Shown here: positions 34,345 through 45,458 of the stretch, in pieces
Layout of the letters: each line of letters begins with the position of its first letter
Numbering within the stretch: position 1 is the first letter of the stretch
NCBI GenBank assembly: GCA_947561585.1
Contig: CANNZV010000874.1
Span: forward strand, 62,001 to 126,000
Length of the DNA stretch: 64,000 nt
Direction of reading: 5' to 3'
Source: Caprella mutica
Lineage: Eukaryota > Arthropoda > Malacostraca > Amphipoda > Caprellidae
Made by a program: the position numbers and the translations under genes
Notes under the pieces: model-generated
What the model was told of the DNA's origin: nothing
The model's database searches: none
Seen by the model: only the letters and a program-made list of their open reading frames with translations

Positions 34345-34985
34345 TTATTGCCTGTGACTAATCAGAAGTCCCTCCTGTAATGCAGAAAGAAAAAATCCTG
34401 CTTCTGTTTTTATAATCGGTATTTTCATTAGTAATAAAATCTAACTAATTAATTATTAGATGTGACCACTCGTCTTCTCAATTTCACCTAAAACTAGTGT
34501 CCTAATCAGGTGAGGCAATTATAAGCGTGCTGCTCCTCTGTTGAAGGGCGATACTTTTCACTCTTGCAAACCAAATTATTGATCTGTCAGTGCTATTACG
34601 TTTAGTGTTAATGAAAGGAGTGGGCGTAGAATTTAGGAAGATACGTTTAACTTGAATTAATTATTCTTGTAATTGTTTATGTCAGTTGAATAATCATATT
34701 TGGTACAGCTTGTTTGAATTTATTAATTGATCATTGTTGCTAAAGGTTGATCACAGTTCAATATTCAATGCAATTGCGTACTGCAATTCTAAGCAGTACC
34801 TACTAGTATTTACCAATGCTACCTAGCTACCTACATCTGTTCATCAACAGCTACCTAGTTATATCTACTAGTAACTAGTGTTTATCAATACCTACCTTAT
34901 ATTTACGATACGTAAATAAGGCTCGAGAATGAACTTCCTGCAATATGTAGCGATATTCTTGCCATTAAGATTTGCTCCACGACTC
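34345..34985. other. No feature recognised
   Basis: No coding or RNA signal. Short CTACCTAGCTACCTA words occur at 34800-34890. Confidence 0.4.
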
Positions 34986-34989
34986 AATA

Positions 34990-35345
34990 TACAGTGTGTT
35001 TCAACATTTTTGTGTCTTTTCAGTGGCTTTTATTCATAGTTATACTGACGAAAAAAAAAATAATACTCCAAAATGTTCAGGAAAAGTGGATTTTTAATGA
35101 TTAATTACAATAAATACATATTATAGAAGGTGCTGGAAGTGGCCTCCATTTTGCTGCTCACAGAGATTCGCCCGCTTCAAAACATTAAGTGCTACTACAC
35201 TCAGAAGTACATTACCGCGATGTTCTTCTGAAAATCTCTTCACAACTTTGATAAGTTCGACCACTGTAGTTGGTTTTGTAGTATACACTACTTTTTGAGC
35301 TAAGGGCAAATAATAAAAATCCAAAGGATTCAAATGTGGTGCCGA
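34990..35345 (-). pseudogene. Mariner-like transposase C-terminal relic and 3' tip
   Basis: The minus-strand frame at 35333-35121 reads NPLDFYYLPLAQKVVYTTKP and ends CEQQNGGHFQHLL before a stop. This is the classic end of insect mariner-like transposases (SPDLxPLDFFLWGxLK ... NGGHFEHLL), here with the third catalytic Asp in NPLD. About 110 bp beyond the stop lies TATACAGTGTGTTTCAACAT (34988-35005), a plausible inverted-repeat tip. Everything 5' of the NPLD motif is absent, so it is a dead 3' fragment. Confidence 0.7.
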
Positions 35346-35393
35346 TAGTAAAGATTGTGAATATAGCCATAATACAGTGTTGGCAATGCCTTA

Positions 35394-35597
35394 TCATTTC
35401 ATAGAAAATGAACTGAAAATCAACGCAGCAGAATATTTGAGGATTGGAATGATGTTTTGCTGCTCTTGATTTGTTAAAACTACGATGCTACCAAACTCGA
35501 TCATGCCTTTTATGACTGCTATAGCGTATGGAGCAAAACAAGTACAGACTTTCCAGTAGGAGAATCCTCCCTTGTTTATCGGTTGTCTGATAACCAT
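35394..35597 (-). pseudogene. Possible piggyBac transposase fragment
   Basis: A 67-codon frame begins MVIRQPINKGGFSYWKVC and continues with a hydrophobic block and FGSIVVLTN. The spacing resembles the piggyBac core pattern KPIKxGFKxW-xC ... Y ... LGxxVVLxL. One extra Gly and several substitutions make it degenerate, and the catalytic Asp residues cannot be identified here. The neighbouring TTAA-type MITEs fit the idea, but the assignment is tentative. Confidence 0.35.
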
Positions 35598-35664
35598 TTA
35601 GTGTATCAGCTCTCTAGATATGAATATTTGCGAGTATTGTTTTTCAGTGTGATCGAAGTATAGA

Positions 35665-37159
35665 CTAAAGCGGCGTTTACACGGGCACACGAGTGTGCCA
35701 CTGCTGTGTGTTCAAGGCTCTCGACACACACTTTTCGAGTGTGGCACACAAGTGTGGCACACAAAAAGGCCGATCGCTCCGGAACCGAATGCATGTGTGG
35801 CACTGCTGTGTGCCGGGACAATATATATAGCGTATAATTGAGTTACAGCTAATATAGTTTAGTATTTTGATGGGTATTAGGATTGGTAGGTTAAATAAAG
35901 TTTTTACCAACAGGGTAAAAGGATATATTCACGAGATAGTTAATAATTTTGGATAAGTTAGTGGAAAGTTAAAGCCTTTAAAATAAGAGTGAAGATTTGG
36001 AAATTAGAAAGTATTTCTACAAAAAAGTAGATATAACATTTACTAAACAAAACATCATTGCAATATGAATATTATAAAAATAGTAGAGATATTTAATTCA
36101 TTGATAATGTTACAGAGTTTGAATACAGTGAAACTCCTGAGTTTATAACTCAGAGCCACTTCATATTTTTGGTACACTATTGAGTATTGATAGTTTTTTA
36201 TGATTAAAATCTTAAGAAAACCATAGTTATTGAGGGATAACTATATTGAGGGATAACAATAATTTAAACTTAGAAAATACTTCAAAAGTGAAGTGTATTT
36301 CATAGTTCAGGTCTTTCAATTATACTTCAGTGCTTCAGGAAATATTCGTTGAATAAAAGCGAATATTTGAACAATATTTATAACATCTACGATAGGATAT
36401 TAGTCACTAAAGGCCATTTTACACGTTCACTCTTTTCCCCACATTCATTCCCTATGTGTAAATTTAGGCCCCGCCCATACAAGCAATGAGCGTGAGTGAT
36501 TACTGATGAAATTTTACACGTACAGTGCCAATGCAGACGTTCAACCAACGTTTAACCAAAACAAAACTTTATTTTCTCTGAAATAGAGTATTTTCAGCTG
36601 AAGTATTTTATGTCCTTAAATAATTAATGTTTATCATAATAGCGAGGCACACCGCCTCTCTCCCCCCTTTCTTTATTATTAAAAAAATATGCATGAAGCT
36701 AATAAATTTTTCACAGTTTCATATTAATTATTAAAAATTGATTAAAACTGTTTTCCTGAAAAAAACAACGTTCGATTCATCACTGTTGTCATTATACAAA
36801 CGCTATTATCAACATCACCGTTCTTCATCACTGCCGGTCATGAGTCAAAAATCAAGACATGCTTGATATGGCGGGATTGTGTTACTCACTAGTGCCGCTC
36901 ACGCAATAAAGGCTATTTTGGCTTGTAGTGGGCGGGGCTTAGTGCCTCGAACAGGAATTCCGTAGGTAATGAGTGTACGTGTAAAAGGGCCTTAACACGT
37001 ACCAAACTGAAACACAGGCAAGTGAGTGACACTCAACAGTGCTGGCACAAAGTATACGTTTGAACAGATCACTGGAAAAAAGTGCCACACACTGCGTTCG
37101 AGAAGCGATTTGGGCACACACCAGTGGCACACTTGTGTGCCCGTGTAAACGCCGCTTAA
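35665..37159. mobile_element. TTAA-type MITE with GCGGCGTTTACACGGGCACAC tips
   Basis: Left TAAAGCGGCGTTTACACGGG and right CCCGTGTAAACGCCGCTTAA are almost perfect inverted repeats, with pairing continuing through CACACAAGTGTGCCACTG. The right flank is TTAA; the left is one base off. Tips carry several GTGTGCCAC / GTGGCACAC words. A second MITE (36407-36995) lies inside near the right arm. No transposase. Confidence 0.7.
36407..36995. mobile_element. Nested MITE with AAGGCCNTTTTACACGT tips
   Basis: Left TAAAGGCCATTTTACACGTTCACTC mirrors right GAGTGTACGTGTAAAAGGGCCTTAA. A subterminal block (TAGGCCCCGCCCATACAAGC / GCTTGTAGTGGGCGGGGC) also pairs. Flanks CTAA and TTAA suggest a degraded TTAA target. 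It sits inside the MITE at 35665-37159. Confidence 0.65.
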
Positions 37160-37164
37160 CGTTA

Positions 37165-37970
37165 ATTAACACCCTAATATTTACTTTCTTAAACAGCAAT
37201 TTGAAAAGCACTCCCCAGTCTCCATGCCGATGAAATAAAGAAGTTGTTCACAGTTTTGCCTCTAGATCTCAAAATTGATTGAAGGGAAAATTGATTTTAT
37301 TGTTGAAATCATCATCTGCGGGAATCATCTTATGTAGGCTGTATGGACAACAGAAATAAATGTTAAAAATGATCCTTTAACCAATTTTATAATTTTATCC
37401 TTAGAATCAAGTGATTTTGAAATAAATAAAAAGTCCAAAATTAGTGGCGGGACCCAATACTTCTTGCTATTGAAATCATTATATGGTGAAACTCTTCAGT
37501 TATGAAATATTGGTTCCTTCATAATTAGGAATAAATATTTCATATGATTTAAATCTCGGAGAAAACTGTAGTCTTTTAGGTATAGCTAGGACAAAATGCT
37601 TGACAAAAACAGTTTTCTATAATTGATAACTCAGGTGCGTTTCATAATTGAAGTCCTTCATTACTCGAGTGCTTCATTATGCAGAACTTCAAACTATAAT
37701 AGATTCATATAACAAAATTGATGATATATAGATTTATTTATTTCATATTAATGAATAATTGATTCATAAGTTTAGTATGTAGTCTTAATTGAGAAAAGAC
37801 AACATTCATATAATATTTTCTGTGGTACAAAAAAGATGAAACACCATATAAAGTTTTAATGGTCAATCACGCAAATAAATATAACTATTTTATGTATTCA
37901 AACAATAATTTATCACAAATAGTTTCAAAAAGCTATATTCCTTGAGTATCTCTGTTAATATGATTGCCTT
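37165..37970. other. No feature recognised
   Basis: AT-rich, no supportable feature. Confidence 0.4.
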
Positions 37971-37974
37971 ACTG

Positions 37975-38165
37975 CATTATATCTTTTGGATGCATTACAT
38001 GATGCATTTCCGTCCTAATGATGAAGTCTCATCCCGAAAAATGAAATGATTTTCTCCAATCTCATCAGCAAAGAGGATTGCTTCTATTTACCACCACCCA
38101 AGGCAGTCAATCTTGTCTCGTTACTTCAGAGTAGCGCTAATCCTTATACCGCTGAGTTACCTACA
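37975..38165 (-). repeat. Possible tRNA-derived SINE
   Basis: On the minus strand an A-box-like TAACTCAGCGG (38159-38149) is followed at tRNA spacing by a weak B-box-like GTAACGAGACAA (38124-38113). The body would continue toward lower coordinates through GGGATGAGACTTCATCATTAGG. Both boxes have mismatches, so it is either an old SINE or coincidence. Confidence 0.35.
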
Positions 38166-38357
38166 TATACGTTACATGTACGTTACATGTCATTGAACTT
38201 CAGTCATGTCAGTATCTAATGTTGACAAGCCTCCCACTTAAAGAGTTCAAAATAATCCGATTTACTTTGGGATGTTTGTTCTTTCTAATAACTTAAATCT
38301 TTGGCTGTCTGAAATGTTTCCAATCTACACAGAGTTTATTTTTTCAACTTGAAATCA

Positions 38358-38575
38358 CTGTAAGCCGTGCATTTTAATCTTTAAATCATGATAAGCCGTG
38401 CATTTTAATCTTTAAATCATGATAAGCCGTGCATTTTAATCTTTAAATCATGATAAGTCGTGCATTTTATTCTTTTAATCTTGATAAGCCGTGCATTTTA
38501 ATCTTTAAATCATGATAAGTCGTGCATTTTATTCTTTTAATCTTGATAAGCCGTGTATTTTAATCTTTTAATCAG
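38358..38575 (+). repeat. 31 bp tandem repeat, about seven copies
   Basis: The unit GATAAGCCGTGCATTTTAATCTTTAAATCAT repeats with period 31. Two variant units (GTCGTGCATTTTATTCTTTTAATCTT) alternate with the standard unit, so the last four copies form a two-unit higher-order pattern. Confidence 0.85.
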
Positions 38576-38579
38576 ATCA

Positions 38580-38935
38580 TTTCTGTCTTTAATTATCAGT
38601 GGAAAAGATGTCATGATTCTTCATATTCACTTTACATGACTGGTGGATTTTCTCATGCCTTAATTACTTCTCATCAATTACATGCTGCAGAATTTGTGCC
38701 TAATTTGTTAGTAACTTATTGGACTTATTAGTTTGCAATTGAAAATTGGAGTGGTATAGAGAAAATTACATAATGTAACAAATTTACAAAAGTAAACATA
38801 ATGTATCCTAGACAATTATGATAATAAATAGAATTTGCAGTGTTATATAAAAAAATGACACACCTCACTGATTAATTTCAGTTTTTAATTTTAATTAATT
38901 CTATTGAATATCAATTTTTTTCCTTATTGACCATG
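38580..38935. other. No feature recognised
   Basis: AT-rich, no supportable feature. Confidence 0.4.
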
Positions 38936-38941
38936 ATGTAC

Positions 38942-39506
38942 GGTGAACTGAAAATTGACAGCCGGAAAATGGCCAATGAGGAAAACAGCCAGGCGGAAAA
39001 CTACCAAACGTAAAATTTATTTGTTGATATTTAAATTTTTGTAACATTATTTGGATATATAAACATATTCTAACAACATTTCATTTCTAACAACCCTTCT
39101 TTAAAGAGTTGATAGTACATTATTTGGTAAGTCAGCCGTAATGTTGTTTTTTCTATCCAATAGTTAGTCGTAGAGCACATTTCATGATTATTTGATGACC
39201 TGACAGGAGTGGTTGGGGGGTGGCATGGCTCCCTATTTACATATACTTCATGTTACATTAAAAATAAACCGCAATTATACCAGTGAAAAACGATCGGGTA
39301 TTACAGGTACATCGTCTAAAAAACTTTGTTTTTGCTTATTGTGAATTAAATTTTCAATAAATTGACTATATTTTAGCTGTATATCATCGGTATTGCTATA
39401 GTTCAAATTAAATTCAAGAATTAAAATGTTCTTAGAACGTGTTTATAACCAATTTATGTTTCAAAAGGTGACTAACAATTTTCCGCCTGGCAGTTTTCCG
39501 TATACC
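38942..39506. mobile_element. Short word-tipped element (word GGCAGTTTTCCGCCT)
   Basis: Starts GGTGAACTGAAAATTGACAGCC with words GCCGGAAAATGGCC and CAGGCGGAAAACTACC. It ends CCGCCTGGCAGTTTTCCGTATACC. The right part matches the family copy at 181-283. The start GGTGAAC and end TATACC fit the GGT...ACC ends of the relatives. The 9 bp next to each end do not match well, so the duplication has decayed or one boundary is off. About 565 bp with no coding capacity. Confidence 0.6.
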
Positions 39507-39913
39507 ATTATACAATATACAATTTAGAGTGGAGCGTTTTTTCAACTTTTTTGAGTTGAGTTTGGTAATAGTGATAAAAAGTTGCCATTTTGTGTTAAAA
39601 TAATGTCTGGAAATTTTTAAATCTGTAAACCAATTTTTTCATGCGCCACAAGAGACTTGAAAATTCGAACAATAGTGAAAAACCACCATTATACGGTTAT
39701 TTTTTTAAATTTTCATTTTTCATATATATGATTCATAATAGATAAAATGAGATAGATAAAGGTTCAATTGACTCCAGAAAAAATATTATAAGGCTTTGCT
39801 ACATAATCTTCATGCACCACAAATGTGTTAAATATAACCTCTATGTTGAAAAATATAGACTATTTTCCACTTTTCAATTTTTAATTATTAGCAAATAAAA
39901 TATCATAATTCAG

Positions 39914-41246
39914 GGTTGACAGACATTTCGTCGACAAGACGTTTCGTCGACAAGACGTTTCATCGACAAGAAGTTTCGTCGACAAGACGTTTCGTCGACA
40001 GGACTTTTCGTCGACAAGACGTTTCGTCGACAAGACGTTTCGTCGACAAGACGTTTCGTCGACAAGATGTTTCGTCGATAGGACTTTTCGTCGACAAGAC
40101 GTTTTGTCGACAAATTTTCGTAAATTGGATATTAACACACTCTAATGTTACAAAACATGTACTTTAACAGAAAAATATATCAAACGTTAAAATTACAAAA
40201 TAAAATATTGGTAAAGAGGAAAAATATTAAATATATTTCAATCGTTTTTCTACTTCAATACTAAACCAGATCTACTCAATAATAACCAATTATCTTAAAT
40301 TAATTTGTAAAATGATATTTGCAAGACAAAGCTAAAAAATATATCACATCAAATAATGAAATCATTGAAATCTAAATGACTGTAACCACACACAAAGAGC
40401 ATTCTTAAATTTAATTCTTGTCTATAAGTAGCCTTGTGTCACAACTGCTTATTCGTATCTTACGGTGTTGGCTTATGTCGATGTGTCTTTTTACTACTAT
40501 TAATAATATATTAGTTCTACAATATGATGTAATAAGTTCACATTTTTCTTAGAGCCTGGAGAGGATTTTTAATATTATTTTCTTACAGGATCAAAATTCG
40601 AAAATGGGATATCATTCGATAACTCTGAACTTTTTCTATTTTAAAGCCAACTACTTGTTTCAAAGAATTACTTTTTTGTAAATCAATAACCTAAGTATCT
40701 ATCGATAAACATTCAACGGCAAGCAAAAATCTTGATTTTAAATCTAGGATTACAACTCAATTACAGAAAACCCGCACTAGTCGAACAGTGTGGGCATTTG
40801 CCGACTGAAAGTGACTTGTTAATTACAAATCTGACGATATATATCTTATGGAACGTAAATTATTGAGAGGAAATTGTTTTAAATTGTTAAAATCACAAAA
40901 CGTAGCTCGACCCAAAATTATTAGATTACTTTAAAATAATTGTTATTGTTTGAATAGTTTTGGTTTAGTATTAAAGTAGAAAAACGATTGAAATATATTT
41001 AATAGTTTTCCTCCTTACCATTATTCTATTTCATAATTTGAAAGTTTGATACATTATAATGTTAAAGTACATGTTTTGTAACATTAGAGTGTGTTAATAT
41101 CCATTTTCGAATATTTGTCGACGAAACATCTTGTCGACGAAACGTCTTGTCGACGAAAAGTCCTGTCGATGAAAGGTCTTGTCGACGAAATGTCCGTTGA
41201 CGAAACGTCTGCCGACGAAACGTCTGTCGACAAAACGTCTGCACAC
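39914..41246. mobile_element. Nested word-tipped element (word CGTCGACAAGACGTTT), 9-10 bp target duplication
   Basis: Starts GGTTGACAGACATTTCGTCG and ends GACAAAACGTCTGCACAC. The tips carry about 11 and 8 copies of a 15-16 bp word containing the palindrome GTCGAC. Inside them the arms keep pairing (TTAACACACTCTAATGTTACAAAACATGTAC and onward), over about 200 bp more. Flanking CATAATTCAG occurs at 39904-39913 and 41246-41255. The partner arm of the host element, read as reverse complement of about 42500-42530, has a single ATCATAATTGAGTAATAAT, the empty site. Confidence 0.85.
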
Positions 41247-41709
41247 ATAATTCAGTAATAATACAGGCAAGTGAAGTCACCACAAGAAGGTGACCGCCAA
41301 TCGAGATCCGCTCAAACCCAACCAATCCTTCCTACCATTGCAGGGAGACTAATTAATCTAACAACAAATTATTAAAATCCTTCTTTGTATTAAAATTTGG
41401 TTATCACTTTCTGTCCTCTATCGTCGAATGGATCAGCCCGTCACGTTCTTCTTGATATACAACTTCTACGAATTTAGTCGTCACTAGCTTTTGTAGGACT
41501 ATATAGGACCATAATTATTAAGTGGCACTCACTGAGTCAGTTGGTATTATGATCTTTGTTCTGAAGACTCTCCCACCAGGTATCTTATCATATTTAAGGA
41601 TAAGGTTCCATCTCTATCAGTTCTAATTTTGTAATCTCTCTATCGTTCTATGTTATATTACAAGTCTTACCGCTATTCAGAACCCACTTTCAAAAACCAT
41701 TTTTATATA

Positions 41710-41998
41710 GTTATTAGGTAATGGCTAGAAAGAACTTGATTTTCCATATTCATAAAATGATACATAGGGAGAAGGTTAGTTCAATGTGGCGAATTCATTC
41801 CATTGAATTGTTATATTGGCCCAACCTGATTAGATGAAACTTGGTTAACATATCGGCAACATCTTGGCTCAAAATGGTTTCAACATAACAGCCATGGTGT
41901 CATCATGTTGGCCTATTTTGCAAAACAAAACATACAGTATCAATACGATTTGTCAAAGTAGTCCCCACATGGGCTCAATTAACTTAAGTTGCTAACTT
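41710..41998 (-). mobile_element. Fragment of the CCCAAGCA MITE, copy 3
   Basis: In the same orientation as 57379-57747 it matches from the TTTTCCATNNTCAT region through GGCCCAACCTGATTA, AACATCTTGGCTCAAAA and ATGTTGGCCTATTTTGC, up to AACTTAAGTTGCT. The TTGGG tip is degraded. It lies in the centre of the long-inverted-repeat element, so it probably inserted there. Confidence 0.55.
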
Positions 41999-42292
41999 TC
42001 TTGGGGACTTCACTAATCTAAACAAATGTTTATACCCATCATAGACTGACGGATATACTCTATTCGAAAACCAAATGTTATGTAAACTTTCATTAGATAC
42101 TCTGGTACTAGTAATAGTAACTAATAATCCAGCACTCGGTATTTCAGCTGTACTATACATGTAAAACCTAATAATTCTGCAGGCAGTGGTCAAACAAAGT
42201 GCATGATTCATCTTCCCAGGGTTATGTGAAGCCGTGCCGTTTGATACTTCAATCACTGGAAGAAGCAGCTTGGCATATCCTATAAATTTCAA
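41984..42292 (-). other. Open frame of 102 codons, not recognised
   Basis: The frame begins MKFIGYAKLLLPVIEV and ends VKSPRKLAT. It lies between the MITE fragment and the right arm of the long-inverted-repeat element, with its 3' end overlapping the MITE tip. It has no motif I can assign and no clear splice sites. It may be a remnant of a transposase or a chance frame. Confidence 0.2.
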
Positions 42293-43074
42293 AATAGATT
42301 TTGGATTTGTACTAAGGCTAGGATTCTCTTAATATGCTACAAGATTAATTAAAGTGCCCCAGCAATGGTAGGAAGGATGGGTTGGATTAGGGTGGAACTC
42401 GTTGTGTGGCCACCTTCTATTGGTGACTTCTGTTATTAACTATTTGAAGTTAACTAAATAATTTCATAAGAATAAAAAGAGAGCTGTTCCGTCATTTGCC
42501 TACATTATTACTCAATTATGATATTTTATTTGCTAATAATTATCTCAATTGTGGCGAAAGACTAAGATATCCTATGACCTTGAGACTCGAAATTTAATTT
42601 TATATAACCAAATATCATTGTAATTAACCTATTACAATATATAAAAAGCAAAAAATAAAGTTTGAGGTATAAAATTAAAAAGTGGAAAATGATAGATATA
42701 TATATTTTGGTTATACTTAATACATTTGTGGCGCATGAAGATGATGTAGCAGAGCTTTATGATATTTTTCCGGGGCCAATTAAACCTTCAACTATCTTGT
42801 TTTATCTATTATGAATCATATACATGAAAAATGAAAATTTAAAAAAATAACCATAAAATGGTGGTTCAAGTTTTCAAGTCTCTTGAGGCGCATGAAAAAA
42901 TTGGTTAACAGATCTAAGATTTTTCACACATTTTAACACAAAAATGCATTTTTTATCACTATTACCAAACCCAACTCAAAAAGTTGAAAAAACGCTCCAC
43001 CCTAATATACATATTACCTAACCTTATTTTTTTAAAGTCAAGTATGGCCTCTTCCATCCATGATTAAGTCACCG

Positions 43075-43262
43075 GGTTTTTTTCTCATTTTCTTAATTGG
43101 TAAGTGACTGTCTTCATGGAGTAGCTTTTCTGCACCCATGCGCCTCTCATTAAGTGATAGTATAGGTGACACTTTTCGACTGTTTCTTCAAGCTCCCTTT
43201 TTATTAAATTTTCTTTCCTTTTGAAGTCAGCAACAAGTTATGTAATCTCCTATTAAATTTAA
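43075..43262 (+). repeat. Short interspersed repeat, copy 3 of 3
   Basis: TTAAGTGATAGTATAGGTGACAC, CGACTGTTTCTTCAAGCTCCC and TTAAATTTTCTTTCCTTTTGAAGTCAGC match the copies at 16080 and 27505. The 3' part TGTAATCTCCTATTAAATTTAATAG is more diverged. Confidence 0.5.
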
Positions 43263-43264
43263 TA

Positions 43265-44450
43265 GTTATAGTATAATAATTAATAATGTTTGTAATATAA
43301 CTATTATCATTTAAATTTTGTTTGTTTCTTTCAGATCGATAAAATTATATTATAGAATAAGAATTTATTTTCTAGTTAATATTTACATTTCCTACCATCC
43401 TTTTCTTTATCTTATGGAATAATTTCTTTTAGAGGCATCTCGTGTAAAGTATTTCCAGTTTTTACGCAGACTAAATTGCATTGGAACGGTAAAATGTTAG
43501 TCCATTCTACAACTTTCATTCGAATTGCTTATCTTTAACTCAATTGATCGTTACATGAATTTGTGTTTATACTTTAAATGAATCTTATATTAATATTATG
43601 GAATTTGTCAGTGTATTGTCAAAACGTAGTGGACTAATGCACAAAAATTATGTAAATATTTATAAGTAATATATATTTGGATAAATATCAGAAATAAAAG
43701 GCATCATATAAACCTTGAATGGATATTGCGAACTCATTTATTAATCACCTCTTTTACCAATCGCCTATTATATAGAATTTTTCTAACTATAATGTATTTT
43801 CTCATTTAGAATAAATCCATTGTAGAATATAATTTGTGTAATTTTGCAACGACATGTAATCATTCTATTATTTAGTATTCATGACTTCAGTAAACATTTT
43901 CAAGTTAGCAAGTGAATTATGAGCATTTAAAAATATTTCTATAATTAAAATTTCTTACTTCAAACTGTCTTTTGTCGTATGGGAGATAATTCTACATCGC
44001 GTAGGATGTAATTCATCTCACTTGTTATTAAGATCTTTTTCTCCTATACATTATATTGTTTCATTTATGTAGTTGAAGTGATGTGGAACAGGATCATCGA
44101 TATTTCTATTTTGATTGCTCTGCAGTAACTTCGCTGTCAACATGTCGTTTTTGTGCAATATTTCTGCACTTCAATGTATTTCGAGACAAAAAAGGAATAA
44201 TAAAACTTTTCTCAATAGAACAAATAAAATCTGCACCAAGTGGAAAAACAAAATGTACCAAGAAATAGCTAGGATCAAATAACTGCTAACAAATAACAAC
44301 AATGGCATTGGTAGATGAAGTAAAAAAACAATTTCTCATAAGAGAACTTCCAGACATTGAAAAAGATCTAGAAAATACTATACCAATATATTATTGAAAT
44401 CAAATCTCACCCCAATAAAGTGAAAATAACAGATCCTATACGATAACAAA
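43265..44450. other. No feature recognised
   Basis: AT-rich, no supportable feature. Confidence 0.4.
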
Positions 44451-44454
44451 ACCT

Positions 44455-44605
44455 ATATAGTAAGCAACAATGTAACGCCAACTAGATTTCATGTAATTTG
44501 GTTGAATACTTTTTGAGTTATGCGAATAACAAGATTACAATTAACTTATGATCACAAGATTACAAATAAATAAATGTATAACACAACATAAATTTCTGCA
44601 ATTTT
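44455..44605 (+). repeat. TGACCTTGACC repeat, 3' fragment
   Basis: Only the end of the last unit (AACGCCAACTAGATTTCATG, TAATTTGGTTGAATACTTTTTGAGTTATG) and the AAATAAATAAATG tail with TTTCTGCAATTTTAG are present. The tRNA-like head and the inner units are missing. Confidence 0.6.
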
Positions 44606-44609
44606 AGCC

Positions 44610-45455
44610 ATGAAAAGTGAAAACCTAAGAAACAGATTTTTCAAATTATTAAATATATTCTCAAAAAGTTTCTAATAAAATTAAACATCAATTCAGAGTA
44701 ACAGAAAACCATTCAAACAAAATTGAATTAAGAAACAAAATGCTACTTATCATTTAAAGAATGTTATAGTTCAACTATGATAAATTTTAATGAATCTTAT
44801 AGTTCAACATAGATAAGTTATAAGTATTTGCTACAAATTCTCCATATCTAATCTTATAGTCATTTATTTTCAGTACAATTCAGATCTATAGAAATATTTT
44901 AATTTCATAATTTATTATTCAAATTATTCTGACTCATTAGAAATATAATTAATGAGTAGCTGCGAGAAAAAAACATTAATATTTTTTGCCGTATGAAACT
45001 TTATTATCAAGTCCCATCGATTATTATTAACCATCGTGTTAGAGATAATTAATGAATAAATTAAACAGAAGATAAAGGTTGAGTGAATAGAGCAGTAATT
45101 TCCTTTTCATATGCACAAAGATAATGATAAGCCAATAGTTAAAGAGTACAGTGGATAGAGAGAAGTAAGTAACAAATAAACATAGTCATATAAAGAGCAG
45201 TTAATAGCAAGAGAAAGAACTCTTGTTTGCTCTTCTACTTAACAATGAAATCCATCTGAGATTTTTTGGTTAGTAGGTAATGTAATTATTTCCCCCGTCG
45301 TAGCTTCAAATTCCCCCAGTAAAAGAATGTCCTTGTTTAAGACATTAGCTTTAGAATGGTCATTATTATAAATAGAAATCAAAATAGAAAAGTAAGTTAA
45401 TCATGTTTTAAATAAAGTAATTTAATCAATAGTATATAGACTCATTAATACATAA
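44610..45455. other. No feature recognised
   Basis: AT-rich, no supportable feature. Confidence 0.4.
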
Positions 45456-45458
45456 ATA

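Larger units (their letters stand above)
39527..43002. mobile_element. Second TA-flanked long-inverted-repeat element, carrying nested elements
   Basis: Tips GAGTGGAGCGTTTTTTCAACTT (left) and GGGTGGAGCGTTTTTTCAACTT (right, reverse complement) are flanked by TA (39525-39526, 43003-43004). They match the tips of the element at 6087-9046. Arms pair from 39527 through 39913 and resume after an insert at 41256, up to about 41345. The partner is about 42352-43002. Shared phrases include AGAGACTTGAAAA, TTATTTTTTTAAATTTTCATTTTTCAT and AATCCTTCCTACCATTGC. The centre (about 41350-42350) holds a MITE fragment and an unrecognised frame. Confidence 0.8.

Noticed and set aside
36939..37233. Frames of 64-90 codons over the right arm of the TTAA MITE
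   Set aside because: They lie in inverted-repeat sequence and have no family features.
39881..41325. Frames of 67-87 codons on both strands over the GTCGAC arrays
   Set aside because: Repeat artefacts of the word array at the element tips.
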